Shown: piece after piece, positions 44,555 to 54,286 of the stretch
Layout of the letters: the number at the start of each line of letters is the position of its first letter
Numbering within the stretch: position 1 is the stretch's first letter
Program-made: the position numbers and the translations under genes
Notes under the pieces: generated by a model
Told to the model about the DNA's origin: nothing
Seen by the model: the letters and a program-made list of their open reading frames with translations, nothing else
The model's database searches: none
Assembly (NCBI RefSeq): GCF_001742745.1
Contig: NZ_MJAK01000011.1
Location: 35,562-99,561, forward strand
Source of the DNA: Curtobacterium sp. ER1/6
GTDB lineage: Bacteria; Actinomycetota; Actinomycetes; Actinomycetales; Microbacteriaceae
DNA: 64,000 bases
Direction: 5' to 3'

Positions 44555-46261
44555 TCAGGCGCTGGGCGCCGGGGGCGCGGGGGTGGGGGTGTAGTCGCGG
44601 GGGAGCAGGGGGAGCCAGACGCGGAAGGTGGCGCCGCCGCCCTGGGTGTCGAAGACCTCGACGGAGCCGCGGTGTGCGTGCACGATGCCGGAGACGATCG
44701 CCAGGCCCAGGCCGGAGCCGCCGGTGTCGCGGGCGCGGGAGGTGTCGGCCCGCCAGAAGCGCTGGAAGATCTTCTCGCGCAGCTGCGGCGGGATGCCCTC
44801 GCCGTGGTCGATGACGTCGAGGTGGGCCATGCCGCGCTCGTCGTCGACCCCGATGCCGATCTCGATCGGGTCGTCGTGCTCGGTGAACCGCATCGCGTTG
44901 CCCATGAGGTTCGTCACGATCTGCCGGATCTTGTTCTCCTCGGCGAGGACGATCGGCGGACGGGCCGGCAGCACGACCGTCGGCAGCGGCGAGGTCTCGT
45001 CGGACGGCTCGAGTCCGTCGAGGCCCATGGCTCGGGTCCGACGGGCACGCAGGCGGGCGATGGTCTGCCGCGAGAACGCGATCGGACCGGTGGTGTTGGC
45101 GGAGGGCGGCGACACCGGGGCCTCGCCGGTGTCGGAGCCCTCGGTGCTGACCGGCCGCACGGCCTGCGGCACGCTCACGCCGGTCACCGAGTCCTCGACG
45201 AGCACCTGGATCTCACGGTCCGGGTTGGAGGCCATGGTGTCGAGCGCCGAGTCGCGCGCGATCGCGACGAGGTCGACCGGCCCGAGCTCGAGCGGCTTGG
45301 ACTCGTCGATGCGGGCGAGCTGCAGCAGGTCCTGCACGAGCAGGCCCATGCGCTGGGCCTCCTTCTCGATGCGGTCCATCGCCTGCGCGACGTCCTCGTC
45401 CTTGCGCAGGGCACCCATGCGGTACAGCTCGGCGTACCCGCGGAGGGACACGAGCGGCGTCCGGAGCTCGTGCGAGGCGTCCCCGACGAAGCGGCGCATC
45501 TGCGCGATGGTGCGCTCGCGGTCCTCGAACGCCGAGTCGATGCGCTCGAGCATCGCGTTGAGGGAGCGGTTGAGGCGACCGACCTCGGTGTTCGGAGTGT
45601 CCGCCTCGAGGCGCTGGTTGAAGTCGCCCGCGGCGAAGCGTGCCGCCGTGTCCTCGACGTCGCGCAGCGGGTCGAAGGTCGCCGTCACGAGCAACCGCGT
45701 GAGCATCGCGCCGAGCAGGATGACCGAGATGCCGAAGCCCAGGAAGATCACCGTGAACCGGGCGATGGTCTGGTCGGTGTCCGCACTCGACACGGCGACG
45801 AGCACGAAGCCCGTCTCCGAGGTCCCGCTCGACTGGTTCTGCAGCGACGCGGGGATGACCTGGGCACGCCACTCGTGGTTGTGCTGGCTGTCGTACAGCG
45901 AGAACCGCTGTGACGACTGCGCGGCGGCGGGGAAGTCGAGGCTGCGGATGTCGGGCCGGCTGGCCGCGCGCGTCTGGCAGATCTGGTCGCCGCGGGCGTC
46001 GTACGCGGCGACGTAGGCACTCTGCGACAGCACGATCGACAGGGTGCAGTACTGCTGGCCGTCGCTGATGTTCTGGCCCTCGAGCTGCTCGGTCGTCTGC
46101 TTGACCGTGTTGTCGAGCTGCTGCATGAGGTACGTCGACAGCACCGTCATGGTGCCGAGCCCCGCGACGAGGAGTCCGAGCGCGACGAGGAGCACCGTGA
46201 TCCCGGTGATCTTCGTGCGCAGGGAGATCCCGTCCCACCAGCGGCTCATTCGCGTGTGCAT
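44555..46261 (-). CDS. Sensor histidine kinase with HAMP domain
   Basis: A 568-residue kinase. Membrane helices at about 18-40 (TGITVLLVALGLLVAGLGTM) and 170-192 (TVIFLGFGISVILLGAMLTR) flank an extracellular sensor domain of about 125 residues that contains two Cys. HAMP follows (FDPLRDVEDTAARFAAGDFN), then FVGDASHELRTPLVSLRGYA with phospho-His264. The ATPase domain has IRQIVTNLMGNAMRFTEHDD (N box), VIDHGEGIPPQLREKIFQRF (G1) and DTGGSGLGLAIVSGIVHA (G2). An insertion of about 75 residues (357-432) of Pro/Ser/Thr/Arg-rich sequence separates the dimerisation and ATPase domains, unlike typical relatives. It partners the regulator gene just upstream. Confidence 0.92.
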   Translation of the reverse strand: MHTRMSRWWDGISLRTKITGITVLLVALGLLVAGLGTMTVLSTYLMQQLDNTVKQTTEQLEGQNISDGQQYCTLSIVLSQSAYVAAYDARGDQICQTRAASRPDIRSLDFPAAAQSSQRFSLYDSQHNHEWRAQVIPASLQNQSSGTSETGFVLVAVSSADTDQTIARFTVIFLGFGISVILLGAMLTRLLVTATFDPLRDVEDTAARFAAGDFNQRLEADTPNTEVGRLNRSLNAMLERIDSAFEDRERTIAQMRRFVGDASHELRTPLVSLRGYAELYRMGALRKDEDVAQAMDRIEKEAQRMGLLVQDLLQLARIDESKPLELGPVDLVAIARDSALDTMASNPDREIQVLVEDSVTGVSVPQAVRPVSTEGSDTGEAPVSPPSANTTGPIAFSRQTIARLRARRTRAMGLDGLEPSDETSPLPTVVLPARPPIVLAEENKIRQIVTNLMGNAMRFTEHDDPIEIGIGVDDERGMAHLDVIDHGEGIPPQLREKIFQRFWRADTSRARDTGGSGLGLAIVSGIVHAHRGSVEVFDTQGGGATFRVWLPLLPRDYTPTPAPPAPSA

Positions 46262-46278
46262 GCTGCCCCAACGATAAG

Positions 46279-46311
46279 CGGCGACCGCCCGGTGAAACCG
46301 GACGGTCGCCG
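46279..46311 (-). promoter_or_regulatory. Hairpin between response regulator and kinase genes
   Basis: CGGCGACCG-C-CCGGT pairs with ACCGG-A-CGGTCGCCG around a GAA loop, in the 61-nt gap between the regulator stop and the kinase start. It may attenuate kinase expression relative to the regulator. Confidence 0.6.
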
Positions 46312-46322
46312 TGTGCCCGACG

Positions 46323-47018
46323 TCAGGACGCCTTGGTCGCCTTCAGCATGTAGCCGAACCCGCGCTTCGTCTGGATGATCGGCTCGGTCGAGTACTGGTC
46401 GAGCTTGCGCCGGAGGTACGAGATGTAGGACTCGACGATGCCCGCGTCGCCGTTGAAGTCGTACTCCCACACGTGGTCGAGGATCTGCGCCTTCGACAGC
46501 ACCCGGTTCGGGTTGAGCATGAGGTAGCGGAGGAGCTTGAACTCTGTCGGGGACAGCTCGATCTGCGCGTCACCGATGGTGACCTCGTGCGTGTCCTGGT
46601 CCATCGTCAGCTCGCCCGCGCGGATGATGGCGTCCTCTTCGTCGTTCATCGTGCGACGCAGGATGGCCTTGATGCGCGCGACGATCTCGTCGAGGGAGAA
46701 CGGCTTCGTGACGTAGTCGTCACCGCCGACCGTGAGCCCGGTGATCTTGTCCTCGGTGTCGTCCTTCGCGGTGAGGAACAGGATCGGCGAGGTGTAGCCC
46801 GACGACCGGAGGCGCTTGGTGACGCCGAAGCCGTTCATGTCGGGGAGCATGACGTCGAGGATGATCAGGTCGGGCTCCTCCTCGAGCACGGCGGAGATCG
46901 CCTGGGCACCGTTGCCGACCGCGCGGACGGCGAACCCGGCGAAGCGCAACGAGGTCGTGAGGAGGTCGCGGATGTTCGGTTCGTCGTCGACGATCAGGAT
47001 CTTGGGGCCATCGGTCAT
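46323..47018 (-). CDS. OmpR-family response regulator
   Basis: A 231-residue two-component regulator. The receiver has ILIVDDEPNIRDLLTTSLRF, phospho-Asp55 in LIILDVMLPDMNGFG, Thr in ILFLTAKDDTEDK and Lys in DDYVTKPFSLDEIVARIKAI. The winged helix (about 130-225) has ELSPTEFKLLRYLMLNPNRV, LSKAQILDHVWEYDFNGDAG and ESYISYLRRKLDQYSTEPII. It is most like the TcrX/TrcR/PhoP-type regulators of Actinobacteria, from memory. It precedes its kinase gene in the same transcript. The regulon is unknown. Confidence 0.92.
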   Translation of the reverse strand: MTDGPKILIVDDEPNIRDLLTTSLRFAGFAVRAVGNGAQAISAVLEEEPDLIILDVMLPDMNGFGVTKRLRSSGYTSPILFLTAKDDTEDKITGLTVGGDDYVTKPFSLDEIVARIKAILRRTMNDEEDAIIRAGELTMDQDTHEVTIGDAQIELSPTEFKLLRYLMLNPNRVLSKAQILDHVWEYDFNGDAGIVESYISYLRRKLDQYSTEPIIQTKRGFGYMLKATKAS

Positions 47019-47073
47019 GGACCCATCCTCTGACCGTTCCCTAGAGGTTTCCTGGGAGCGGGACGTGTGATGG

Positions 47074-48768
47074 CTAGGCGGCAGCCAGGACCTGGTCGGC
47101 GTCGAGGATCGTGTAGGCGTACCCCTGCTCGGCGAGGAACCGCTGCCGGTTCTGCGCGAAGTCCTGGTCCACCGTGTCCCGCGCCACGAGGGTGTAGAAC
47201 GACGCCGGCAGACCGTCCTTGTTCGGCCGGAGCAGTCGGCCGAGCCGCTGGGCCTCCTCCTGCCGTGAGCCGAACGAGCCGGACACCTGGATCGCGACCG
47301 TGGCGTCGGGCAGGTCGACCGAGAAGTTCGCGACCTTCGAGACCACCAGGACGTCGATCGATCCTTCGCGGAACGCCTGGAACAGCCGCTCGCGTTCGTC
47401 GACGGGGGTCGACCCCGTGATCTCGGCGGCGTCGAGCGACGCGGCGAGCTCGTCGAGCTGGTCGATGTACTGCCCGATCACCAGGATCTGCTCGCCGTGG
47501 TGCTTGCCGATCAGCTCGCGCACGACCGGGGTCTTCGCCGGTGAGGTCGCGGCGAGGCGGTAGCGCTCGTCGTCGCCGGACGCCGCGTACTCCAGGCGGT
47601 CCTGGTGCGGCAGGTCGATGCGGACCTCGTAGCAGGCGGCGGGGGAGATGTAGCCCTGGGCCTCGATCTCCTTCCACGGGGCGTCGTAGCGCTTCGGCCC
47701 GATGAGCGAGAAGACGTCGCTCTCGCGACCGTCCTCGCGCACGAGCGTCGCCGTGAGCCCGAGTCGGCGACGTGCCTGCAGGTCGGCGGTCAGCTTGAAC
47801 ACCGGTGCCGGCAGGAGGTGGACCTCGTCGTAGACGATGAGCCCCCAGTCGAGCGCGTCGAGCAGCGAAAGGTGCGTGTACTCGCCCTTCCGGCGGGCGG
47901 TGAGGATCTGGTAGGTCGCGATGGTGACCGGTCGGATCTCCTTCGAGGTGCCGGAGTACTCGCCGATGTCCTCGGGCGTGAGCGTGGTGCGGCGGAGCAG
48001 CTCGTCGCGCCACTGCCGCGCGGAGACGGTGTTCGTGACGAGGATGAGCGTCGTCGCCTTCACGGTCGCCATCGCCCCGGCGCCGACCAGCGTCTTGCCC
48101 GCACCACAGGGCAGCACGACGACGCCGGACCCCTGCGCGAAGAAGGTGTCGACGGCCTGCTCCTGGTAGGGCCGCATGTGCCACGACTCGGTGTCGAGGT
48201 CGATCGGGTGCGGTTGCCCCGGCGTGTAGCCCGCCAGGTCCTCCGCCGGCCAGCCGAGCTTCACCAGCTCCTGCTTGACCTGACCGCGGGCCCACGGCTG
48301 CAGCGCGACCTCGTTCGGGGACCGCTGGTCACCGAGCAGGGGCTTGATGCGCTTCGACCGGGTCACCTCGGCGAGCACCGCCGGGTCCTCCGCCGTGAGC
48401 AGCAGGACCGGCTGGCGCTCGAGCTCCTCGGTCGGGGAGTTCGCGATCGCCGGGGCGTCCTCGCGCTCCTCGCGCCGGATGACGAGCCGTCCGTACCGCG
48501 AGACCGTGTCGCGGATGTCGACCGTGACGCTCTGCGGGACCGGGAACTTGGCGAACCGCTCGAGCGTGCCGGTCATCGAGTCGGCGTCGTGTCCGGCCGC
48601 GCGGGCGTTCCACAGACCGAGCCGCGTGATGCGGTACGTGTGCACGTGCTCGGGCGCGCGTTCGAGCTCGGCGAAGGCCGCGAGTTCGTGCCGGGCGTCC
48701 TCGGCGTCGGGGTGGGCGACCTCGAGGAGCACGGTGCGGTCACTCTGCACGATCAGCGGTCCGTTCAT
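47074..48768 (-). CDS. Bacterial XPB/Ssl2-type DNA repair helicase
   Basis: A 564-residue SF2 helicase related to eukaryotic and archaeal XPB. An N-terminal damage-recognition-like domain (about 1-190) precedes motor domain 1 with Walker A LPCGAGKTLVG (219-229), Walker B/DEVH box LIVYDEVHLLPAP and motif III RLGLTATLVREDGRESDVFS, and motor domain 2 with QILVIGQYIDQLDELAASLD, VSKVANFSVDLPDATVAIQV and motif VI SRQEEAQRLGRLLRPNKDG. RED-like residues (VREDG) typical of XPB are visible. It unwinds DNA 3'-5' in repair. It lies downstream of the helicase-associated gene 48870-50645 on the same strand. Confidence 0.94.
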   Translation of the reverse strand: MNGPLIVQSDRTVLLEVAHPDAEDARHELAAFAELERAPEHVHTYRITRLGLWNARAAGHDADSMTGTLERFAKFPVPQSVTVDIRDTVSRYGRLVIRREEREDAPAIANSPTEELERQPVLLLTAEDPAVLAEVTRSKRIKPLLGDQRSPNEVALQPWARGQVKQELVKLGWPAEDLAGYTPGQPHPIDLDTESWHMRPYQEQAVDTFFAQGSGVVVLPCGAGKTLVGAGAMATVKATTLILVTNTVSARQWRDELLRRTTLTPEDIGEYSGTSKEIRPVTIATYQILTARRKGEYTHLSLLDALDWGLIVYDEVHLLPAPVFKLTADLQARRRLGLTATLVREDGRESDVFSLIGPKRYDAPWKEIEAQGYISPAACYEVRIDLPHQDRLEYAASGDDERYRLAATSPAKTPVVRELIGKHHGEQILVIGQYIDQLDELAASLDAAEITGSTPVDERERLFQAFREGSIDVLVVSKVANFSVDLPDATVAIQVSGSFGSRQEEAQRLGRLLRPNKDGLPASFYTLVARDTVDQDFAQNRQRFLAEQGYAYTILDADQVLAAA

Positions 48769-48869
48769 GACGGATCAGCCTAGGCGGCGCGCCTGCGAGC
48801 AGTCGCCGTCAGCGCGCTGTGGTGGAGAACCGGCCCGTCCGGCACGGGTGTGCAGGACGGCCCGGGGCC

Positions 48870-50645
48870 TCACGCCTCGCTGTCGACCGCCACGACGAGG
48901 GACAGCGGCAGCGTCCGCTCGACGTCCACCGCGGTGTCCCGGCCCCGCACGCGGCCGGCCGCGACGGACGTCGGCACGATGGAGAACGGCCGCTCGGAGC
49001 CGTCCGGCATCCGCACCGTGAGCCGGATCGGAGTCTTCCCGCGCACCGCCAGGTCGATCTGCCGACCGAGCCACTCCTGCTCCGGCTCCGCCTCGCCGCG
49101 CTCGGTCGTCAGCCGCAGCCGCTCCACGAGCGCGCGGGCGGCCTGCTCCGGCGTCCGCCCGGCGGCACGGCGACGGACGGGAGGCGCGTCCTGCGTCACG
49201 GGCCGGGCCGCGGCCGTCAGCACGGCCGGGTAGCGCTGATCCTCGAGCGCCGCGTGCACCACGTGCGGCGGGTGGGCGGTCGCGAGGGTCGTCAGGTCGA
49301 GGCGGTCCCAGCCCAGCTGCCGCAGCTCGGCGTCGACCCCGACCAGGTCGAGCTGGTCAGGCGTCCCGACCACCCGTGTCCCGGTACCGGTCGGGTCCAC
49401 GTCGACGACGATGCCCCCGTCGCGCGCCGCGACCTGGTCGACGAGGTACCGCAGCGGTTGGGGCACGTCGGTCGCGGACAGGCGCTCGAGCAGCGTGAGC
49501 AGGTCGTCACGGGTCGCACCCGCGCGGAGGGCCCGGCGGACGGAGTCCTCCGAGACGCGGTACCGCGCGGCGAGGCCGGGCGCCTCGAGGTCGGCGACGC
49601 TCCGGAGTGCCTCGTCGTCCGCGGGGGAGAGCGGGCCGGGAGCGATGACGGTCAGGTCGTGCTGCAGGTACACGCCCTCGACGGTCGGCGGCAGGTCCGC
49701 CGCGGCCGCCGCGACGTCGCCGCCGAGCACCGCACGGCCGGTCGGGGTCACCCGGCCGTCGACCGCGGTGCCGAGGACCTCGGCCGTGCCGCCGACGTCG
49801 AGCAGGACCGCGTCGAGCCAGCGCGCCCCGGCCGGGAACGCCCAGCGACCGACGGACACCAGGTCGCGGAGGTCGTCGTCCGCGGCTGCGAGCACGTCGT
49901 GCACGGCAGGGTCGAGCGACCGCCACCACCGCGTCGCGAGGTCGACCCAGCGCTCCGGCCAGGCGGCACGGAGCCAGGAGCGACCGTCGTCCGTGACGCT
50001 CCACCGGCCCTCGCCGGCGTCCGCGAGACCCGTCCGACCGAGCAGGGCCAGGCGGTCCGGCACCACCTCGGGCTCGGCGCCGACGCGCTCGCCGAGCGTC
50101 CGGGCGAGCGGTGTGCCGATGCCGCCCTTGACCAGTTCGCGGACCTCGCCCGCGTCGACCGCGCGCAGCAGCTCGGCGAGCACCGTCATCGTCGCGAAGG
50201 CGCGCTCCGCGCCGGTGGCACGGGCGCGGGCCGGGTCGGTGTCGGTGTCGGCCGTCTCCGGAGCGGCGGCCGCGGGGCGGGGCTGCTCCGTGCCTCCCGT
50301 CCGCAGCGCCGTGACCTCGGGGGAGGCGGCCAGGCGGGCGGCGACCGCGTCGTCGACGGCGCCCGCGTCGTCCGCCAGGCCGAGTGCGACCGCGGGTGCC
50401 AGTGCGTCGGGGTCCGCGGCGCCGTCGCGGAGCGCGAGGAGCGTGGCGCGGGGCAGGTGCTCGAGCGCGGCGTCCACCGCGTCGTCGGTGCGGAGCGCCT
50501 CGGCCAGGTCGAAGAAGTCGGACGCGTGCTGGGGCCCGGAGTCGGCGAGGACGGCCGCGGGCAGCCGTCGGGCGACGACGAGCCGCTCGAGCTCGTCGTC
50601 GGGCATCGCCCGGAGCCGGGCGGCCAGGTCGGCGGTGGTCGTCAT
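48870..50645 (-). CDS. Helicase-associated (Helicase_C_3) protein, XPB partner
   Basis: A 591-residue protein without helicase motor motifs. It belongs to the helicase-associated family (Helicase_C_3) usually encoded next to bacterial XPB. An N-terminal helical region (MTTTADLAARLRAMPDDELE) is followed by winged-helix-like segments (LARTLGERVGAEPEVVPDRL), a middle domain VYLQHDLTVIAPGPLSPADD resembling the start of helicase-associated domains, and ARYRVSEDSVRRALRAGATR; the C-terminal part has LVERLRLTTERGEAEPEQEW. No ATP-binding site is present, so a regulatory or DNA-contact role with XPB is inferred. The 101-nt gap before XPB allows separate start signals. Confidence 0.86.
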   Translation of the reverse strand: MTTTADLAARLRAMPDDELERLVVARRLPAAVLADSGPQHASDFFDLAEALRTDDAVDAALEHLPRATLLALRDGAADPDALAPAVALGLADDAGAVDDAVAARLAASPEVTALRTGGTEQPRPAAAAPETADTDTDPARARATGAERAFATMTVLAELLRAVDAGEVRELVKGGIGTPLARTLGERVGAEPEVVPDRLALLGRTGLADAGEGRWSVTDDGRSWLRAAWPERWVDLATRWWRSLDPAVHDVLAAADDDLRDLVSVGRWAFPAGARWLDAVLLDVGGTAEVLGTAVDGRVTPTGRAVLGGDVAAAAADLPPTVEGVYLQHDLTVIAPGPLSPADDEALRSVADLEAPGLAARYRVSEDSVRRALRAGATRDDLLTLLERLSATDVPQPLRYLVDQVAARDGGIVVDVDPTGTGTRVVGTPDQLDLVGVDAELRQLGWDRLDLTTLATAHPPHVVHAALEDQRYPAVLTAAARPVTQDAPPVRRRAAGRTPEQAARALVERLRLTTERGEAEPEQEWLGRQIDLAVRGKTPIRLTVRMPDGSERPFSIVPTSVAAGRVRGRDTAVDVERTLPLSLVVAVDSEA

Positions 50646-50673
50646 CGTCCGCCCCGACGGTCGGCGCGGGGGA

Positions 50674-50973
50674 TCAGCGTGCCGACCGGTTCTCGCGGGC
50701 GCGCTTCGACCACGTGATGCCGAGCAGGACGATCACGAGCACCATCCCGATCGGCAGACCGATCAGCGGGATCGCCATGATGACCGGCCAGGGCATCGAG
50801 CCGTTGGCGCTCGGCACCGTCAACCACATCACGACCATGGCGATGATGCAGAGGATCCCGGCGACGAAGATCCCACCGATCATGAACCCGAGGACGCGTT
50901 CGGTACGATTGAACGTCATCGAGGGCTCCGCTGCTTCGCGGGGGGTCCCGGTGGATCGGGTCGGCTTGGCCAT
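50674..50973 (-). CDS. Two-helix membrane protein, 99 aa
   Basis: A small protein with a polar N-terminus (AKPTRSTGTPREAAEPSMTF) and two membrane helices, VLGFMIGGIFVAGILCIIAM with VVMWL, and WPVIMAIPLIGLPIGMVLVI with VLLGI, ending in a basic tail TWSKRARENRSAR. TATCCT on the minus strand ends 6 nt before ATG 50973, indicating a leaderless transcript; other in-frame ATGs occur upstream and at MTFNRTERV. It is divergent from the cold-shock gene. Unknown function; common in Microbacteriaceae. Confidence 0.76.
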   Translation of the reverse strand: MAKPTRSTGTPREAAEPSMTFNRTERVLGFMIGGIFVAGILCIIAMVVMWLTVPSANGSMPWPVIMAIPLIGLPIGMVLVIVLLGITWSKRARENRSAR

Positions 50974-51028
50974 CGGCCCAGGATATCCGACGCACCACGG
51001 CCGTTCCACGACCACGAGGAGACCACGC

Positions 51029-51406
51029 ATGCCCACCGGCAAGGTCAAGTTCTACGACGAGCAGAAGGGCTTCGGGTTCATCACCGGCGACGACGGCGAA
51101 CCCGTGTTCCTGCACGCGTCCTCGCTGCCGGACGGAACCACCTCGGTCAAGGCCGGCACGCGCCTGGAGTACGGCGTCGTGCAGGGCAAGAAGGGCTCGC
51201 AGGCGCTCACCGTGCGGCTGCTCGAGGCCCAGCCGTCGCTGTCGAAGCGCTCCCGGCGCTCGGCGGACGACATGGCGGTGATCGTCGAGGACCTCGTGAA
51301 GGAGCTCGACCGGATCAGCGGGGACCTCCGCCGCGGTCACTACCCGAAGAACGGCGAGCGTCTCGCCGCGATCCTGCGCCACGTCGCAGACCAGCTGGAC
51401 GCCTGA
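51029..51406 (+). CDS. Cold-shock domain protein with C-terminal extension
   Basis: A 125-residue protein. Residues 1-66 are a cold-shock domain with RNP1 KGFGFITG in VKFYDEQKGFGFITGDDGEP and RNP2 VFLHASSLP. The other half is a helical extension (about 70-125): SKRSRRSADDMAVIVEDLVK, ELDRISGDLRRGHYPKNGER and LAAILRHVADQLDA. This long type is found next to DUF3027 in Actinobacteria, here overlapping it by one base (TGATG). GAGGAGACC is the ribosome site. RNA binding is expected; the extension may contact the ribosome or DUF3027, which is speculation. Confidence 0.9.
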   Translation: MPTGKVKFYDEQKGFGFITGDDGEPVFLHASSLPDGTTSVKAGTRLEYGVVQGKKGSQALTVRLLEAQPSLSKRSRRSADDMAVIVEDLVKELDRISGDLRRGHYPKNGERLAAILRHVADQLDA

Positions 51407-52095
51407 TGGAGGACGTCACGGAGCTCGCGCGCACGGCGCTGCTCGAGGTCACGCCCGAGTCGACGGTCGGTCAGCAGGTCGGCACGGTCGACGAGGGCGA
51501 CGGGGTCGTCTCCGTCCTCTTCGCGAACCGCATGCCCGGGTACCCCGGCTGGCGCTGGACGGTCTCGGTCGCGCAGGTCGAGGGCGACGAGCCCACCGTG
51601 CTCGAGGTCGAGCTCATGCCGGGCGACGGGTCGCTCGTCGCGCCGGAGTGGGTGCCCTGGGCCGACCGGATGGCGGAGTACCGCGCCGGACAGGGCGACG
51701 AGGGCGACGACGACGAGTCGGACGACGAGGGCGACGACGACGACCTCGACGAGGAAGCCGACTACGAGGACCCGGACGACGACGAGGCGGACGACGACGC
51801 CTCCGACGACGACGACGACGACGACGCCGACGACGACGACGACTTCGACGACGACGAGGACGACCTCGGGGAATCGGACGACGACGAGCTCGACGGGGTC
51901 GACGTGGACGCTGCCGCCGAGCAGGACGCCGCCGAGCAGGACGACGCCGACACCGCCGACGAGGAGGCCGTGCCGACACGCTCCCGCGGCGCCCGCCGCC
52001 GGGCGTCCCGCGTCCGTCCGACCGACCCCGACGAGGACCTCGAGGTCGACCGGCTCGACCCGGGGGAGACGGACCCGGAGCGCCACGGCGCCTGA
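51406..52095 (+). CDS. DUF3027-type acidic protein
   Basis: A 229-residue protein. The folded N-terminal domain (about 1-95) has MEDVTELARTALLEVTPEST, VLFANRMPGYPGWRWTVSVA and LMPGDGSLVAPEWVPWADRM, typical of the DUF3027 family. The second half is extremely acidic: from about residue 98 to 170 most residues are Asp or Glu, with several runs of five or more Asp. A short basic patch (RSRGARRRASRVRP) and another acidic tail follow. The charge pattern suggests an unstructured segment that binds basic partners. It is coupled to the cold-shock gene. Confidence 0.85.
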   Translation: MEDVTELARTALLEVTPESTVGQQVGTVDEGDGVVSVLFANRMPGYPGWRWTVSVAQVEGDEPTVLEVELMPGDGSLVAPEWVPWADRMAEYRAGQGDEGDDDESDDEGDDDDLDEEADYEDPDDDEADDDASDDDDDDDADDDDDFDDDEDDLGESDDDELDGVDVDAAAEQDAAEQDDADTADEEAVPTRSRGARRRASRVRPTDPDEDLEVDRLDPGETDPERHGA

Positions 52096-52123
52096 CCGCG
52101 GGTCACCCGGTCGGACCTGACGG

Positions 52124-52175
52124 ACGACGGACGGGAGGCGCGGTGCCAGCCGGCACCGCGCCTCCCGTCCGTCGT
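52124..52175. terminator. Repeated-type hairpin after DUF3027 gene
   Basis: A perfect 24-bp stem (52124-52147 with 52152-52175) and an AGCC loop, containing the shared arm ACGGGAGGCGCGGTGCC. It lies between the convergent DUF3027 and serC genes and probably serves both. Confidence 0.92.
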
Positions 52176-52184
52176 GCTGGTGCG

Positions 52185-53312
<1,128 letters not shown>

Positions 53313-53469
53313 CTAGCCAGTGGTATCCCAGCGCTCCCGTCCCTGGACCGGCCGGACGGGGTGGAGGTGCGCCGTGCCTCCCGTCCGTCCAGCGTGCCGG
53401 CGGTGCCGCCTCGTCGTCCTGCTCAAGTAGGGTGGACTGGGCTGGTCCCGGACATGAGAGGCGACACGC

Positions 53470-54165
53470 GTGACCGATCTCGTCGACACCACGGAGATGT
53501 ACCTGCGGACGATCCTCGACCTCGAGGAAGAGGGGATCGTCCCGCTGCGCGCGCGCATCTCCGAGCGGCTGGGGCACTCCGGTCCGACGGTCTCGCAGAC
53601 CATCGCCCGCATGGAGCGCGACGGCCTGGTCGTCGTCTCCGGCGACCGGCACCTGGAGCTCACCGGCGAGGGACGCTCCCGCGCGACCCACGTGATGCGG
53701 AAGCACCGTCTGGCCGAACGCCTGCTCGCCGACGTGATCGGGCTGGACTGGGCGTTCGTGCACGACGAGGCCTGCCGGTGGGAGCACGTGATGAGCGAGC
53801 AGGTCGAGGTCCGCCTGCTCGAGATGCTCGGCAACCCGACCGAGTCCCCCTACGGCAACCCGATCCCCGGGCTCGCCGAGATCGGCGGTCCCACCGCCGG
53901 ACACTTCCTCGACGGCGTGCAGAACATCGTCGCGGCGACGGACGGCACCGACGCGGTGGCGACCGGCGTCGTGCGGCGTCTCGGGGAGCCCGTGCAGTTC
54001 GAACCCGAGCTGCTGCACCAGCTGCGCATCGCGGGCGTCATGCCCGGTCGCGTCGCGAGCGTGCAGCGTGCCGGGGCGTACGTGGCGGTCCGGGTCGAGG
54101 GCGAGGACGCCGGCATCGAGCTGCCGACCGAGGTCGCCCAGCACGTCTACATCGAGCGTTCCTGA
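53470..54165 (+). CDS. DtxR/IdeR-type metal-dependent repressor
   Basis: A 231-residue iron- or manganese-responsive regulator. The winged helix (about 1-65) has MYLRTILDLEEEGIVPLRAR and LGHSGPTVSQTIARMERDGL. The dimerisation/metal domain (about 70-140) has MRKHRLAERLLADVIGLDWA and VHDEACRWEHVMSEQVEVRL, which supply the His/Glu and His/Cys/Glu/His ligands of both metal sites. A C-terminal SH3-like domain (about 160-231) ends with EDAGIELPTEVAQHVYIERS. The retained Cys favours iron-type (IdeR/DtxR) over Mn-type regulators. It is divergent from serC. Confidence 0.94.
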   Translation: MTDLVDTTEMYLRTILDLEEEGIVPLRARISERLGHSGPTVSQTIARMERDGLVVVSGDRHLELTGEGRSRATHVMRKHRLAERLLADVIGLDWAFVHDEACRWEHVMSEQVEVRLLEMLGNPTESPYGNPIPGLAEIGGPTAGHFLDGVQNIVAATDGTDAVATGVVRRLGEPVQFEPELLHQLRIAGVMPGRVASVQRAGAYVAVRVEGEDAGIELPTEVAQHVYIERS

Positions 54166-54247
54166 GGCGAGCCGGGGCTGCCCGAGCCTGAGAATGGGCT
54201 CATGCTGGTGTCGGCGACCCGCTCCTGACCAGGGCTTCGTGATCGTT

Positions 54248-54286
54248 CCGTTACCGGACGGCCGTTTCGTCTCGACAAGGTAACGG
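54248..54286 (+). promoter_or_regulatory. Inverted repeat upstream of NlpC/P60 gene
   Basis: CCGTTACC (54248-54255) and GGTAACGG (54279-54286) form an interrupted palindrome that ends 8 nt before a TACACT -10 box (54295-54300). Its position suits an operator covering the -35 region. Which protein binds it is not known; MtrA, a regulator of wall hydrolases that favours GTAAC-type sites, is only a guess. Confidence 0.5.

Noticed and set aside
49177..50300. Further members of the hairpin family inside coding sequence
   Set aside because: Single arms such as GTGCCTCCCGTCCG appear near 39688, 49180 and 50290, but without a complementary partner nearby; they are part of ordinary codons.
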